DNA of 64,000 nucleotides, taken from the NCBI RefSeq assembly GCF_003113895.1, contig NZ_BDUD01000001.1, positions 2,944,712-3,008,711 on the forward strand, read 5' to 3'. This stretch comes from Nostoc commune NIES-4072. Its GTDB lineage: Bacteria; Cyanobacteriota; Cyanobacteriia; Cyanobacteriales; Nostocaceae. A model generated the notes under the pieces. The model did not search any database, was not told the origin of the DNA, and worked only from the letters and a program-made list of their open reading frames with translations. Positions within the stretch are counted from its first letter, which is position 1; every line of letters starts with the position of its first letter. This document shows, piece by piece, positions 8,845-22,266 of the stretch. A program made the position numbers and the translations under genes.

Positions 8845-10638
8845 ATGTACGGAATAAAAAAGTTAGCTATTAAAAAGTTTAGCCTTTTGCAAAAATGGAC
8901 TAATTTTTGGAAATTTACACGCCAAGTTGCAGATGTCAATGGTGATGGACGAACTGATATTGTTGCTTTTGGCTGTGATGCTGTTTATGTATCTTTGGGT
9001 CAAAGTAATGGAACTTTTGGTCAAGCTTTTACAGGCATAACTGATAGTTTTACTATCAATCAAGGAGAATGGACTAGCTTTGATAAGTATCCGCGTCAAC
9101 TCGCTGATGTCAATGGTGATGGTCGCGCCGATATTGTTGGCTTTGGATACGATAATGTCTTTGTTTCTCTTGGTCAAAGCAATGGAACTTTTGGCCCAAC
9201 ATCTGTAGCAAAAAATGATGATTTTACTGTTAATAAAGGAGGATGGACTAGCTTTGATAAGTATCCGCGTCAACTCGCTGATGTCAATGGTGATGGTCGC
9301 GCCGATATTGTTGGCTTTGGATATGATAATGTCTTTGTTTCTCTTGGTCAAAGCAATGGAACTTTTGGCCCAACATCTGTAGCGAAAAATGATGATTTTA
9401 CTGTTAATAAAGGTGATAGGAATAACTTTGACCACAAGCCACGCCAGCTTGGTGATGTAAATGGTGATGGCAAAGCAGATATTATTGGTTTTGCTCAAGA
9501 TGGAACTTATGTAGCTTTAGCTAATAATCAGACAACACCACCTCCAATGAATAATCAGTATGTTGTAGCTGGTTACTTACCTTCCTGGGGTATTAGTAGT
9601 ACTACTAATCCTGCAACTATTCCGGTTAATAAGCTAACACATTTGTTTTATGCCTTTGCAGATGTCGATACAGAAGGTAACGTCAAACTGAGTCCAGATG
9701 GTCAGGATGGTGACATCAATGTACTAAAATCTCTCAAAGCTCAAAATCCCAAGCTAAAAATCCTTGTTTCTATCGGTGGTGCAGGAGAAAATGATTTTTC
9801 CTCAGCAGCTTCTACGGCACAATCTAGGATATTCTTTGCTCAGTCTGCCATCAATTTTATGAAAAATAATGGTTTTGATGGCATCGATATTGATTGGGAA
9901 TTTCCTAAGAAAGAAGAGAATAGTAATTACATTCAATTGCTGAGTGAGTTACGTCAAGAACTTAATAACGCATCTACTACAGATGGAAATAAATATCTGC
10001 TGACTACTGCCCTTTCTGGTTCTCCCTATCAATTGTCTCCATCAGATTACGCTGATGCTCCTTACGATTTAAACTCAACTGTTTTGAAAACTACTTCTGA
10101 ATATGTTGACTTTATCAACTTAATGACCTATGACTACCACGGTAGTTGGGAAAACACAACCAATCACCAAGCTGCTTTGTATAAAAGTAGCAGTGATCAA
10201 TCATATAACAGTGACAAACTCAATGCTGACTGGTCAGTTAAAAAGTATTTGAGTGCTGGTGTTGAAGCTAAGGATATTGTATTAGGAGTTCCTCTTTACA
10301 GTCCCACTTGGGCGGGAGTGAAAGCTGGTTCTAATAATGATGGATTGTTTCAAAGTGCTACCTCGGCAAATGATCCACTTTTGTATAAAGATATCCATGC
10401 TCAGGTGGGTACAGATGGATATCAATATAACTGGGATGATAGTGCCAAAGTTCCCTATATTTATAATTCTCAAAAACAAGAGTTTAGTACCTATGAAGAT
10501 AAACGTTCAGTCCTCGAAAAAGTTAATTATGTTGAACAACAAGGTCTAGGTGGAATATTTTTCTGGCAACTCATTGGTGACTTGCCAATCACTCATTCTG
10601 ATTCATTAGTTAATGTTGCTGCTGCTAATTTGTTGTAG
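8845..10638 (+). CDS. GH18 chitinase-like protein with N-terminal FG-GAP/VCBS repeats
   Basis: A protein of 597 residues. Residues about 25-230 are four FG-GAP/VCBS-type repeats, each with the calcium-loop motif DVNGDGRxDIVxF. Residues about 240-595 are a glycoside hydrolase family 18 barrel. The catalytic motif DGIDIDWE is complete, with E352 as the proton donor, and SIGG, MTYDYHG and FFWQLIGD strands are present. GH18 enzymes hydrolyse chitin or related N-acetylglucosamine polymers. Two adjacent 58-residue repeats are almost identical in DNA (period 174 bp, about 9068-9415). No clear signal peptide precedes the repeats, and the N-terminus MYGIKKLAIKKF enters the first repeat abruptly. The gene may therefore be 5'-truncated, or secreted by a leaderless route. 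GGAG ribosome-binding site before the ATG. Confidence 0.88.
   Translation: MYGIKKLAIKKFSLLQKWTNFWKFTRQVADVNGDGRTDIVAFGCDAVYVSLGQSNGTFGQAFTGITDSFTINQGEWTSFDKYPRQLADVNGDGRADIVGFGYDNVFVSLGQSNGTFGPTSVAKNDDFTVNKGGWTSFDKYPRQLADVNGDGRADIVGFGYDNVFVSLGQSNGTFGPTSVAKNDDFTVNKGDRNNFDHKPRQLGDVNGDGKADIIGFAQDGTYVALANNQTTPPPMNNQYVVAGYLPSWGISSTTNPATIPVNKLTHLFYAFADVDTEGNVKLSPDGQDGDINVLKSLKAQNPKLKILVSIGGAGENDFSSAASTAQSRIFFAQSAINFMKNNGFDGIDIDWEFPKKEENSNYIQLLSELRQELNNASTTDGNKYLLTTALSGSPYQLSPSDYADAPYDLNSTVLKTTSEYVDFINLMTYDYHGSWENTTNHQAALYKSSSDQSYNSDKLNADWSVKKYLSAGVEAKDIVLGVPLYSPTWAGVKAGSNNDGLFQSATSANDPLLYKDIHAQVGTDGYQYNWDDSAKVPYIYNSQKQEFSTYEDKRSVLEKVNYVEQQGLGGIFFWQLIGDLPITHSDSLVNVAAANLL
9068..9415 (+). repeat. Near-identical 174-bp tandem repeat inside the chitinase-like gene
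   Basis: Two copies of a 174-bp unit (58 codons, beginning at the WTSFDKYP codons) differ at only a few positions, for example GATACGAT versus GATATGAT. The flanking repeats are clearly diverged, so this pair points to a recent duplication or gene conversion. Confidence 0.8.
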
Positions 10639-11148
10639 AGCCTAACTTTAGCATGAATACGCTTGGTTTTGTAAAAAATTGTAGTTTGGATTAAGCAAAG
10701 TGCAACCCAACAAAGTCAACCTACGCATTTTAAGGTTTTTGGTCGTATTGAAGTATATGTAGGGTGGAATAGCACTTACTTAAGCTACGCTAGCCTGCGG
10801 GAAGCCGCTTTGCGTCTACTTTAAAATAATATTTCTGAAAAATTAGATAGGAGTTCTATATGGGAATCGTAATTGATTTTTGAAATTATCTAGGTAGGCG
10901 GGGAGACCCAAAGAGAAGAAAGAAGAAAGAGATATATAATTTTTAAAAATGATTAAGGACTGCTATATATATTCTATAGTAGTATATATGGGACTCCTAT
11001 TTGATTTGCTAAAAAAGTTTATAAAAGTCGAAATAACTGATTTCGTATTTTTGACTCTCTGCCTAGCCAAATAAGTTCATAAATCATATAGTATTCCGAT
11101 AGATAAACCTATAAATAAACAACAAAAATAGCTATTTCCTCAGCATCC
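10639..11148. other. Intergenic region, repeat-like, no gene
   Basis: No ORF is supported. At about 10785-10818 lies a copy of the Nostoc short palindromic repeat (CTACGCTAGCCTGCGGGAAGCCGCTTTGCGTC). Between about 10850 and 11010 two related motifs occur in opposite sense, AGGAGTTCTATATGGGA and ATATATGGGACTCCTAT, as in the ends of a small MITE. The DNA between them is AT-rich and contains a purine run. The promoter of the HTH/AAA-like gene probably lies in the last 100 bp. Confidence 0.4.
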
Positions 11149-12504
11149 ATGAACTCAAAATTAGCCTTTACTTGGGAGAAAGCTAAACAGCTTGCCGAAC
11201 AAATTGTCTTCAATAATCTTCAAGAACACCTCAAAGATATTGAAATAGATGTGCTTCGAGGCTCGTGGGAGGGTCTGACTTATGAAAAGATGGCAGAGCA
11301 GTACCATATGTCTGTAAGCTACCTCAGAGGAGATGTGGGTTATTATCTGTGGCGAAAGCTCTCAGAGGCGTTAGGGGAAGAGGTAACAAAGAGTAATTTT
11401 AAAGGAGCGCTGGAAAGAGCCGGGGAAAGGCAACTACCTCCACATATTGATAGCAATGTCAAGGAGCCAAAATCACCGTTAGCAGAGTTAGCGTTTCCAG
11501 ATGGTTCAGTTCCTCTGGGTTCTCCTTTTTATGTGAACCGAGATGCCCTAGAGTCTGTTTGTTACGAGACAGTTCTTAAACCAGCTTCTTTAATTCGGAT
11601 TAAAGCACCGAAACTGATGGGCAAAACTTCATTGCTTACCAGAATTCTGGCTCATGCTGAATCCCAGAATTATCAAACCGTATATTTGGATTTAAGTAGT
11701 GTAGAGCGAGCAATTTTAACGAATTTGGACAAGTTCGTGCTTTGGTTGTGTTTTATGGTTGGTCGGAAGTTAAAGTTAGAAAATCGGTTAAAAGATTATT
11801 GGGAAACAGAAATTTTAGGTAGCAATGATAACTGCACAGTGTACTTTGAAGAGTATTTATTGCCACAAATAAATTGTCCTTTGGTATTAGGCTTAGATGA
11901 AGTAGATCGGATTTTTCCCTATAACCAAGTGGTTGAAGACTTTTTTGGGATGCTGCGAAGTTGGCATGAGAAAGGGAAAATTTCTGAGCAATGGAAACAA
12001 CTAAGACTGGTGATTGCACATTCTACCGAAGTTTATATCCCCTTAGACATGAACCAATCTCCTTTTAATGCGGGGCTACCAGTAACATTGTTGGAATTTG
12101 ACCACAAGCAGGTACTAAATTTGGCTCACCTTCATGGACTGAATTGGAATGACATTCAGGTAAAGGAATTAATGAATATAGTGGGAGGACATCCTTATCT
12201 ACTGCGATTAGCAATGTATAAAGTTTACACTACAAAGGCAACGCTAAAGCAACTATTACAAGATGCTTCCACAGAAGCGGGAATTTATAGCAGCCATCTG
12301 CGGTGGTACTTAGAAATGCTGCACTCGGAAGAGGCTCAAGGTTTAAAAGAAGCGTTAAAAAAGGTGGTCATTTCACTTGAGCCAGTGGAATTAGATTCAA
12401 TGCAGATTTATAAGTTGCACAGTATGGGATTAGTGCAGCAACAAGACAATCAGGTAATGCCTAGATGCAATTTGTACCGTGAGTATTTCCGCAGAGTCTT
12501 GTAA
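11149..12504 (+). CDS. HTH (vMAP-type N-terminal domain) plus AAA-like ATPase
   Basis: A protein of 451 residues. Residues about 8-75 form a helix-turn-helix-like region (VLRGSWEGLTYEKMAEQYHMSVSYL) of the kind found at the N-terminus of vWA-MoxR-associated proteins in cyanobacteria. Residues about 115-440 are an AAA-like domain of the PF14516 type with P-loop-like APKLMGKTSLL (near 155-165), Walker-B-like LGLDEVDRIF (near 250), and the GGHPYLLRLAMYKV sensor helix. Related proteins often carry C-terminal effector domains (WD40, CHASE2, peptidase); this one stops after the ATPase module. It is likely a STAND-type signalling or switch protein. No partner gene sits next to it, so its role is unknown. 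Confidence 0.75.
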   Translation: MNSKLAFTWEKAKQLAEQIVFNNLQEHLKDIEIDVLRGSWEGLTYEKMAEQYHMSVSYLRGDVGYYLWRKLSEALGEEVTKSNFKGALERAGERQLPPHIDSNVKEPKSPLAELAFPDGSVPLGSPFYVNRDALESVCYETVLKPASLIRIKAPKLMGKTSLLTRILAHAESQNYQTVYLDLSSVERAILTNLDKFVLWLCFMVGRKLKLENRLKDYWETEILGSNDNCTVYFEEYLLPQINCPLVLGLDEVDRIFPYNQVVEDFFGMLRSWHEKGKISEQWKQLRLVIAHSTEVYIPLDMNQSPFNAGLPVTLLEFDHKQVLNLAHLHGLNWNDIQVKELMNIVGGHPYLLRLAMYKVYTTKATLKQLLQDASTEAGIYSSHLRWYLEMLHSEEAQGLKEALKKVVISLEPVELDSMQIYKLHSMGLVQQQDNQVMPRCNLYREYFRRVL

Positions 12505-12964
12505 TACCAATTTAATGTGAAGTTGCACATATCTTGATCCCTCTAAATCCACACCACTTGCTACAAGTCGGGGAACCCGCCCAACGCAGTGGCTCCTCTT
12601 AAAAAGCATGGCTGTTTCATTCGCTAGTTTGTGAGATTTGTCAAGAGGGTAATCTCACGCAAAGGCGCAAAGAAAAATGACATTATTTGGGCTTCAAGAC
12701 GCAAATTTTTTTGCCCTAATTGTGACCTTGCTCTCAATTTTAATCTCTTCGACCCTTGCAATTTTAACCATTTTAGGGAACGAAACAGCCCTGAGGGCTA
12801 GGGGGGATCGAATTCTATGCGGCCTCATAAGAAATTGGTGTAAGTAGCTATCAGTGCCGTAGAAATACAGCAGAATTCACTCAAAGATTGCTGAATTCTG
12901 AATTCTGGCTTTTGAATTGTTCAATCATGATTTTGGTCTATATAATAACAATTTAGTTTGCACT
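12505..12964. other. Intergenic region with a MITE-like element
   Basis: No gene supported. The sequence TACCAATTT at about 12512 and AAATTGGTG near 12833 form terminal inverted repeats around roughly 330 bp. A nested pair, GGCTGTTTCATTC (about 12609-12621) and GAACGAAACAGCC (about 12779-12791), is complementary at 12 of 13 positions. The last 100 bp before the DevA stop codon are AT-rich and may include a terminator for the minus-strand operon, but no clear hairpin was found. Confidence 0.45.
12512..12841. repeat. MITE-like element with nested inverted repeats
   Basis: Outer ends TACCAATTT / AAATTGGTG and inner arms GGCTGTTTCATTC / GAACGAAACAGCC are arranged symmetrically around non-coding DNA, as in folded miniature elements. 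Outer ends resemble those of the element at 8632-8801. No transposase fragment is readable inside. Confidence 0.45.
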
Positions 12965-13666
12965 TCATGAGTGCTGCGTCAAATCTACACCAACTATGCG
13001 TCCATCTTCTATTTGAATAATGCGGTCGGCAATATCAAGAATGCGATTATCATGAGTTACCATTAAAATAGTACAAGATTGTTCCTTAGCTAGTCGCTGC
13101 ATCAGTTCTACAACATCCCGGCCTGATTTACTATCTAAAGCAGCAGTAGGTTCATCAGCTAAGACCAATTTGGGATGACTTACTAAAGCACGAGCGACTG
13201 CAACTCTTTGTTTTTGTCCACCGGAGAGATTATCAGGGTAGTAATTTAATCTATGACTCAATCCCACTGCTTCTAGCATAGCTTTAGCTCTAGTGTCAGC
13301 TTCTTGTTTAGAAAAGCCTCTGTGCAGTTCAACTGACATTTGGACATTTTGGAATACAGTTAAAAATCGTAGCAAGTTATGAGCCTGAAAAATATATCCA
13401 GTATTTCGTCGGACATCGAGAATTTGCTTGTTATTTGCCTTATAAAGTTCTCTGTCAAAAACTTTCAAACTTCCATTTTGAACAGACCGTAAGCCACCAA
13501 TCAAAGTTAACAACGTTGTTTTACCTGAGCCTGATTGACCCATCAAAATAATTATTTCACCTGGTTGAATTTGGAGGTTGACGTTAAATAAAATTTGTTT
13601 ACGTAATTCTCCTTGACCAAAAAAGTAGTTGAGATTTTGAATATTGATAATGGCAGATTGTTTCAT
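12965..13666 (-). CDS. devA: DevA-family ABC transporter ATP-binding protein
   Basis: A protein of 233 residues, a single ABC ATPase domain. Walker A GQSGSGKTT near residue 43, Q-loop YIFQAHNLL, signature LSGGQKQR near 143, Walker B LVLADEPTAALD near 163-173, and H-loop MVTHD are all intact. It is the last gene of a devB-devC-devA order operon on the minus strand, with 50 bp to devC. DevBCA-type systems pair a MacB/LolD-like ATPase with a DevC permease and a DevB membrane-fusion subunit and work with TolC to export lipids or lipopeptides. Next to a FAAL/NRPS/PKS cluster, export of that product is the natural inference. The original DevBCA exports heterocyst glycolipids, and paralogues are numerous. 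Confidence 0.88.
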   Translation of the reverse strand: MKQSAIINIQNLNYFFGQGELRKQILFNVNLQIQPGEIIILMGQSGSGKTTLLTLIGGLRSVQNGSLKVFDRELYKANNKQILDVRRNTGYIFQAHNLLRFLTVFQNVQMSVELHRGFSKQEADTRAKAMLEAVGLSHRLNYYPDNLSGGQKQRVAVARALVSHPKLVLADEPTAALDSKSGRDVVELMQRLAKEQSCTILMVTHDNRILDIADRIIQIEDGRIVGVDLTQHS

Positions 13667-13716
13667 AGTTATATAAACTTTTAAGTTGTTCAGGTTGTCA
13701 TAAGTTCACAATCTCA

Positions 13717-14874
13717 TTAAAAGATATCAGCTGGATCTGCCGATTGCACTTTACGTATTGCGATCGCTCCCGATATCGCACACATCAAAATTGTTAAAAT
13801 TACAACAGTTGCGGCTCGACTAAAAGTCATATAAATGGGCAGCAAAGTAGCATTACGTGTCATATCATACAATCCCAGGCACAATGAAAAACCGGGAATA
13901 TATCCTAAAACTGATAGGATGATAGCTTCTTGAAATACAAGACTAAATAAGAATGAACTTTTATAACCCATTGCTTTTAGAGTGGCATATTCTGCCAAGT
14001 GTTCTGATACATCTGAATATAAAATTTGATAGACAATTACGGCTCCAACCATAAATCCCATAATCGTACCTACTGTAAAAATAAATCCAATGGCTGTACT
14101 ACTCTTCCAATAATCTTTTTCTAGCTGAATAAATTCTTGTTTAGATAACACTCTGACATCTTGAGGTAACTCTTTCTGCATCGCTTCTACTAAATTTTTA
14201 ACATTCACATTTGGTTTTAAGCGAATTAGTCCGATATCAATCAGTCCTCTTTGGCGTTTATTGTCAAATATTCGGAGAAAATTTAAATCACTTGTAATTA
14301 AAGTGCCATTTGCTGCAAAAGATGTTCCTAACTCAAATAAAGCTCCGATAGTAATTTGCCGATTATTTACTTCTGTAGAGATTGCTATTCCTTGATCAAA
14401 CTCAGTAGCTATTGTCCCAAATTCTGGTCGAGAATTCCGATCAAATAAAGCAACATCTGGAATCTTTATTTTGTCTATATTTTCTTGTACTTCTGGTAAG
14501 TCTAAAACATCTTCATCAGGATTAATTCCTATAATTAAAATTTGCCGACTAGTATAGTTCTGTGGATTAGTCCAAAAACCAAAATCTAGATATACAGAAC
14601 TTATCGATTCTACACCATCAAAGCTTTGTACTTGGTATAAATGTCTTTGGGAAAATGTTTTTAAAGTATTCAAAGCAATGCTTCTAGAGCTAATTAAAAA
14701 AATGTCACTCTTCAACTTGGTATGTAGACGGATATTACTATCATATAGACCATCGCTAAACCCTAACTGCATAAACATCAGAATTATAGCAAAAGCAATA
14801 CCGGCTAGCGCAATTAATAAGCGAGTTCTTTTATGAGTCAGTTGTAGCCAAGCTACAATTAATGAAAACTTCAT
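13717..14874 (-). CDS. devC: DevC-family ABC transporter permease
   Basis: A protein of 385 residues with the MacB/FtsX-like layout: one N-terminal transmembrane helix (about residues 17-37), a periplasmic domain of about 220 residues, and three C-terminal helices (about 265-290, 310-335, 350-375). The motifs YATLKAMGY and the C-terminal RKVQSADPADIF are characteristic of DevC proteins. Start ATG at 14874, only 6 bp from the devB stop, so translation is probably coupled. It would form the membrane part of the tripartite exporter with the flanking DevB and DevA genes. Confidence 0.88.
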   Translation of the reverse strand: MKFSLIVAWLQLTHKRTRLLIALAGIAFAIILMFMQLGFSDGLYDSNIRLHTKLKSDIFLISSRSIALNTLKTFSQRHLYQVQSFDGVESISSVYLDFGFWTNPQNYTSRQILIIGINPDEDVLDLPEVQENIDKIKIPDVALFDRNSRPEFGTIATEFDQGIAISTEVNNRQITIGALFELGTSFAANGTLITSDLNFLRIFDNKRQRGLIDIGLIRLKPNVNVKNLVEAMQKELPQDVRVLSKQEFIQLEKDYWKSSTAIGFIFTVGTIMGFMVGAVIVYQILYSDVSEHLAEYATLKAMGYKSSFLFSLVFQEAIILSVLGYIPGFSLCLGLYDMTRNATLLPIYMTFSRAATVVILTILMCAISGAIAIRKVQSADPADIF

Positions 14875-14880
14875 AGTGAG

Positions 14881-16041
14881 TTAAGGTTTAATGAGTACAT
14901 TAACTGCTAAATTAGTTAGTCTCGTAACAAGTTTACTATCTGTTAAACGGATTTTGACTTCGATTACTCTAGCGTCAATCTTAGCTGCTGGGTCAGTATT
15001 CAAAACATCCTTTTTTCCAACTTGTAAACCCATTTGTTCAACTACACCTGGAATAGATTTAGAGAAAGCACTACTAGAAATTATGGCTGTTTGACCAACT
15101 TTTACCCTATGAATATCTGTTTCATAAACTTCTGCAACGACATACATTTGTTGAGTGTTACCAATTTGCAGAATACCTTGGTCAGAAATTGCTTCTCCTG
15201 AATGAGCAAAAATTTTGAGAATTTGGCCAGACTGAGGGGCACGAATTATTGTAAGTTCTAAGCGAGCGATCGCTAGTTTCAAATTACTATTCGCTGATTC
15301 TACTTGAACTTTACTTTCTGCTAGCTGTAAACTAGCTTGTGCTGACCGAACTTGTGCCTGTGCATAGAGGAGATCGGTACTTCGTCCTTGTTCTAACTTA
15401 GCAAGTATAGCTTTGGCATTATTTAGCTCATTTTCTGTGCTACTAACCTCTAATAATTTATCATCCAAAGATTGTTGGGAAATAGCTCCTTGCATTTGTA
15501 AATAAGAGAAGCGTTCTAAGTCTTTTTGTTTAGCTTGTAGAGCTATCTCTATTTTTTGTACTGTTGCTTTTTGAGCCTCAATTTCTGACATTTGAGGCAT
15601 TTTTATCTGCCTAATTCGAGATTCTGCTTCTTCAATTTGAGCTTTGCCAAACATACTCTCAGCTTTGAAGCGATTACGAGCTTCTTGCAACTGAGTGGCC
15701 GCAGCATTTTTTTCTGCTAATCGTTCTTGATAACTATCTAAATAGGCTAAGACATCGCCTACTTTTACTTGCTGACCTTCTTGGACTAACAACTTATCAA
15801 TGCGTTCTTCACGACTACCTCCAATTGTAATTACTTCTCCTTGAGGTTCCACCCGACCTAGCGATGTAACCGACCTCACCCGATTTTTTTGCTCTTGAAC
15901 CTTTGCGATCGCCATCTGAGAATCGGGTGCTTGGGTGTGATAAAATTGGTAAATTTTTATCATACTAATTCCTAAAACACCAACGATTGGTATTAGAATT
16001 AGCCTTTTACTTGAAGGTTTTAAAACTAAATTTAGATTCAA
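14881..16041 (-). CDS. devB: DevB-family membrane-fusion (HlyD-like) subunit
   Basis: A protein of 386 residues: N-terminal anchor (about 15-32), a biotinyl-lipoyl-like half (SLGRVEPQGEVITIGG, VQEGQQVKVGDVLAYLD), a long coiled coil (about 95-255), and the second lipoyl half plus beta-barrel (IIRAPQSGQILKI, MYVVAEVYETDIHRV). The start is a TTG with a GAGG ribosome-binding site 8 nt upstream; the next ATG is 25 codons in and would remove most of the anchor, so TTG is preferred. It is the first gene of the devBCA operon and about 100 bp downstream of the MFS gene, so it may be read from the same transcript as the biosynthesis genes. Confidence 0.86.
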   Translation of the reverse strand: MNLNLVLKPSSKRLILIPIVGVLGISMIKIYQFYHTQAPDSQMAIAKVQEQKNRVRSVTSLGRVEPQGEVITIGGSREERIDKLLVQEGQQVKVGDVLAYLDSYQERLAEKNAAATQLQEARNRFKAESMFGKAQIEEAESRIRQIKMPQMSEIEAQKATVQKIEIALQAKQKDLERFSYLQMQGAISQQSLDDKLLEVSSTENELNNAKAILAKLEQGRSTDLLYAQAQVRSAQASLQLAESKVQVESANSNLKLAIARLELTIIRAPQSGQILKIFAHSGEAISDQGILQIGNTQQMYVVAEVYETDIHRVKVGQTAIISSSAFSKSIPGVVEQMGLQVGKKDVLNTDPAAKIDARVIEVKIRLTDSKLVTRLTNLAVNVLIKP

Positions 16042-16144
16042 CTTTACAACCTCAATAATTTAACTGATGTTTTTATCGAAAATTCAGAATTAATTTGGAA
16101 CGAAAAAGTGTCTGAATCAAGACCCTGCTGAATTGCTTGCCATG

Positions 16145-17467
16145 TTATTCCTGTAGCTGATAAATGGGATCAATATTTTCTTTCTCTATCATTCGCAAAG
16201 GTTGATATAGATAACTAAAAATTGCTACCCAGAAATTGAGTGTTCCCAAAACTATAAATAACAGCCCGATGCCTCGCCCTGCTCCAATGCCGATAATTTT
16301 ACCGACACTACTAGCCAGTAGACCACCACTAGCCAAAAGTGGCTCGAATACATAATCGGCTAAAGGCCCAGCTAGGAGATAAGCGAGTGGAAAGGAAGAC
16401 CAGGCAATCATTAGCCGCACTGCAAAGACTCGTCCTTGCACATCCGGTGGTACTTTGATTTGCCAGATAGCTTGATTGGAACCATCCATAAATGGCACGC
16501 AGAAAAAAACGCCAAAGGCTGCTGCTGTAATTAATGGTATGGAAGGGTATAGTCCAATGAGGAGCAAACACATTGCTTGCAGCAAACCGAAACCGAAAAC
16601 ACCGTACACGCGAGGCTTTGGGCCTCCCCAAACGCTCATGATAATACCACCCACTAACATACCACTACCTGCAATAGACATCACGTTGCCAAGGATTGCA
16701 GGTGAAGTAAAAGCTAGAAGCATAGGTGTAATTAAGACACTGGCAATTCCCAATCCAAAATTGCTCCCAGCAAAAAACAATAACAGTCCCAATAAACCTG
16801 GACGTTTGATAATGTAAGTCCAGCCATAAACTGCTTCTTTTAATAGCGAGGCTTTTTCTTGATTGCCTGCGGTAGTTTTTTCGGGTTTGGGGAACTGGAC
16901 AATCAAGAGAGTAACGACGGCGCAGATATAGCTGGCGAAGTCAATCAAAAGCACACCCTTAACTCCAATTGTCAAAACCATCACCCCTGCCAAAGCTGGG
17001 GCGAAAAGCCTTGCGGATGCTTCCCCGATGTTTGTCATCCCACTGGCACGACCAAGATGCTGTTTGGAGACAAGCAATGTGATAGTTGCAGAATAAGCTG
17101 GAAACTGAAAGGCAGTGCAAACTGAGATGACAGACATACCAGTATAAATATGCCAAACCTGAAGTTGATTAATTAAAAGTAGTAATACAAGAACCAGGGT
17201 AGTTAGACCCGCTATAGTATTACAGAGTAACATGGTTGTGCGTCGCTCCCAGCGATCCACAAGCGCACCAGTAATAGGTGATAGTACAATCCCAGGCAAC
17301 GTAGTAAACAAAGAAATGAGCGCAAATTGAGTAACTGATCCTGTTCGTTGGTAAACCCACAAACCAAGAGCAAAGCCAGTTAGTCCTGAGCCGATGAGCG
17401 AGATGAGTTGCCCAAACCAGGTAATCATAAATACCTGTAATTTATTGGTTATGGTAGGTTTGTCCAT
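16145..17467 (-). CDS. MFS transporter, EntS/macrolide-efflux type
   Basis: A protein of 440 residues from the ATG at 17467 (a TTG seven codons upstream is possible). Twelve hydrophobic segments are readable. The loop between helices 2 and 3 has the MFS motif GALVDRWERRTTML. The family is the MFS_3 type that includes enterobactin and macrolide exporters. It lies between the alpha-oxoamine synthase and the devBCA operon in a biosynthetic cluster, so it is a second candidate exporter or self-resistance gene. The substrate cannot be read from sequence. Confidence 0.8.
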   Translation of the reverse strand: MDKPTITNKLQVFMITWFGQLISLIGSGLTGFALGLWVYQRTGSVTQFALISLFTTLPGIVLSPITGALVDRWERRTTMLLCNTIAGLTTLVLVLLLLINQLQVWHIYTGMSVISVCTAFQFPAYSATITLLVSKQHLGRASGMTNIGEASARLFAPALAGVMVLTIGVKGVLLIDFASYICAVVTLLIVQFPKPEKTTAGNQEKASLLKEAVYGWTYIIKRPGLLGLLLFFAGSNFGLGIASVLITPMLLAFTSPAILGNVMSIAGSGMLVGGIIMSVWGGPKPRVYGVFGFGLLQAMCLLLIGLYPSIPLITAAAFGVFFCVPFMDGSNQAIWQIKVPPDVQGRVFAVRLMIAWSSFPLAYLLAGPLADYVFEPLLASGGLLASSVGKIIGIGAGRGIGLLFIVLGTLNFWVAIFSYLYQPLRMIEKENIDPIYQLQE

Positions 17468-17681
17468 GTCTTTTGTTAATAGTTGCAATGTTTATAGCAG
17501 TTAGCACAATTCGCAATTCGCAATTAATGCCCACGGATAAATCTGGGGGCTAGAACCAAGCAAAGTTTAAAATTTATCTATCCATAAATGAATTTAGGGG
17601 CTTGTACCATCAAGGAATAATTGGTCATATTTGTATTAGTAGATATCTAGTAAAATTAAATATGCGTTACCCAGAACCCTT

Positions 17682-17705
17682 GTAGAGACGTAGCTACGTC
17701 TCTAC
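17682..17705. repeat. 24-bp perfect palindrome (GTAGAGACGTAGCTACGTCTCTAC)
   Basis: A perfect 12+12 palindrome between the MFS gene and the synthase gene. Shorter relatives (TGTAGAGACG) occur near 54697 and 58111, so this is a dispersed cyanobacterial repeat. It could also act as a transcript-end hairpin for the synthase gene, but no T-run follows it on the minus strand. Confidence 0.6.
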
Positions 17706-17743
17706 GTTTTCCTATGTCTAGTGTGCCAATTGCGTAAATCTTA

Positions 17744-22242
<4,499 letters not shown>

Positions 22243-22266
22243 AGAAATTTCCTCAATATTTATTAA

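Noticed and set aside
8863..9498. 211-codon minus-strand frame opposite the FG-GAP repeats
   Set aside because: Shadow of the repetitive coding strand.
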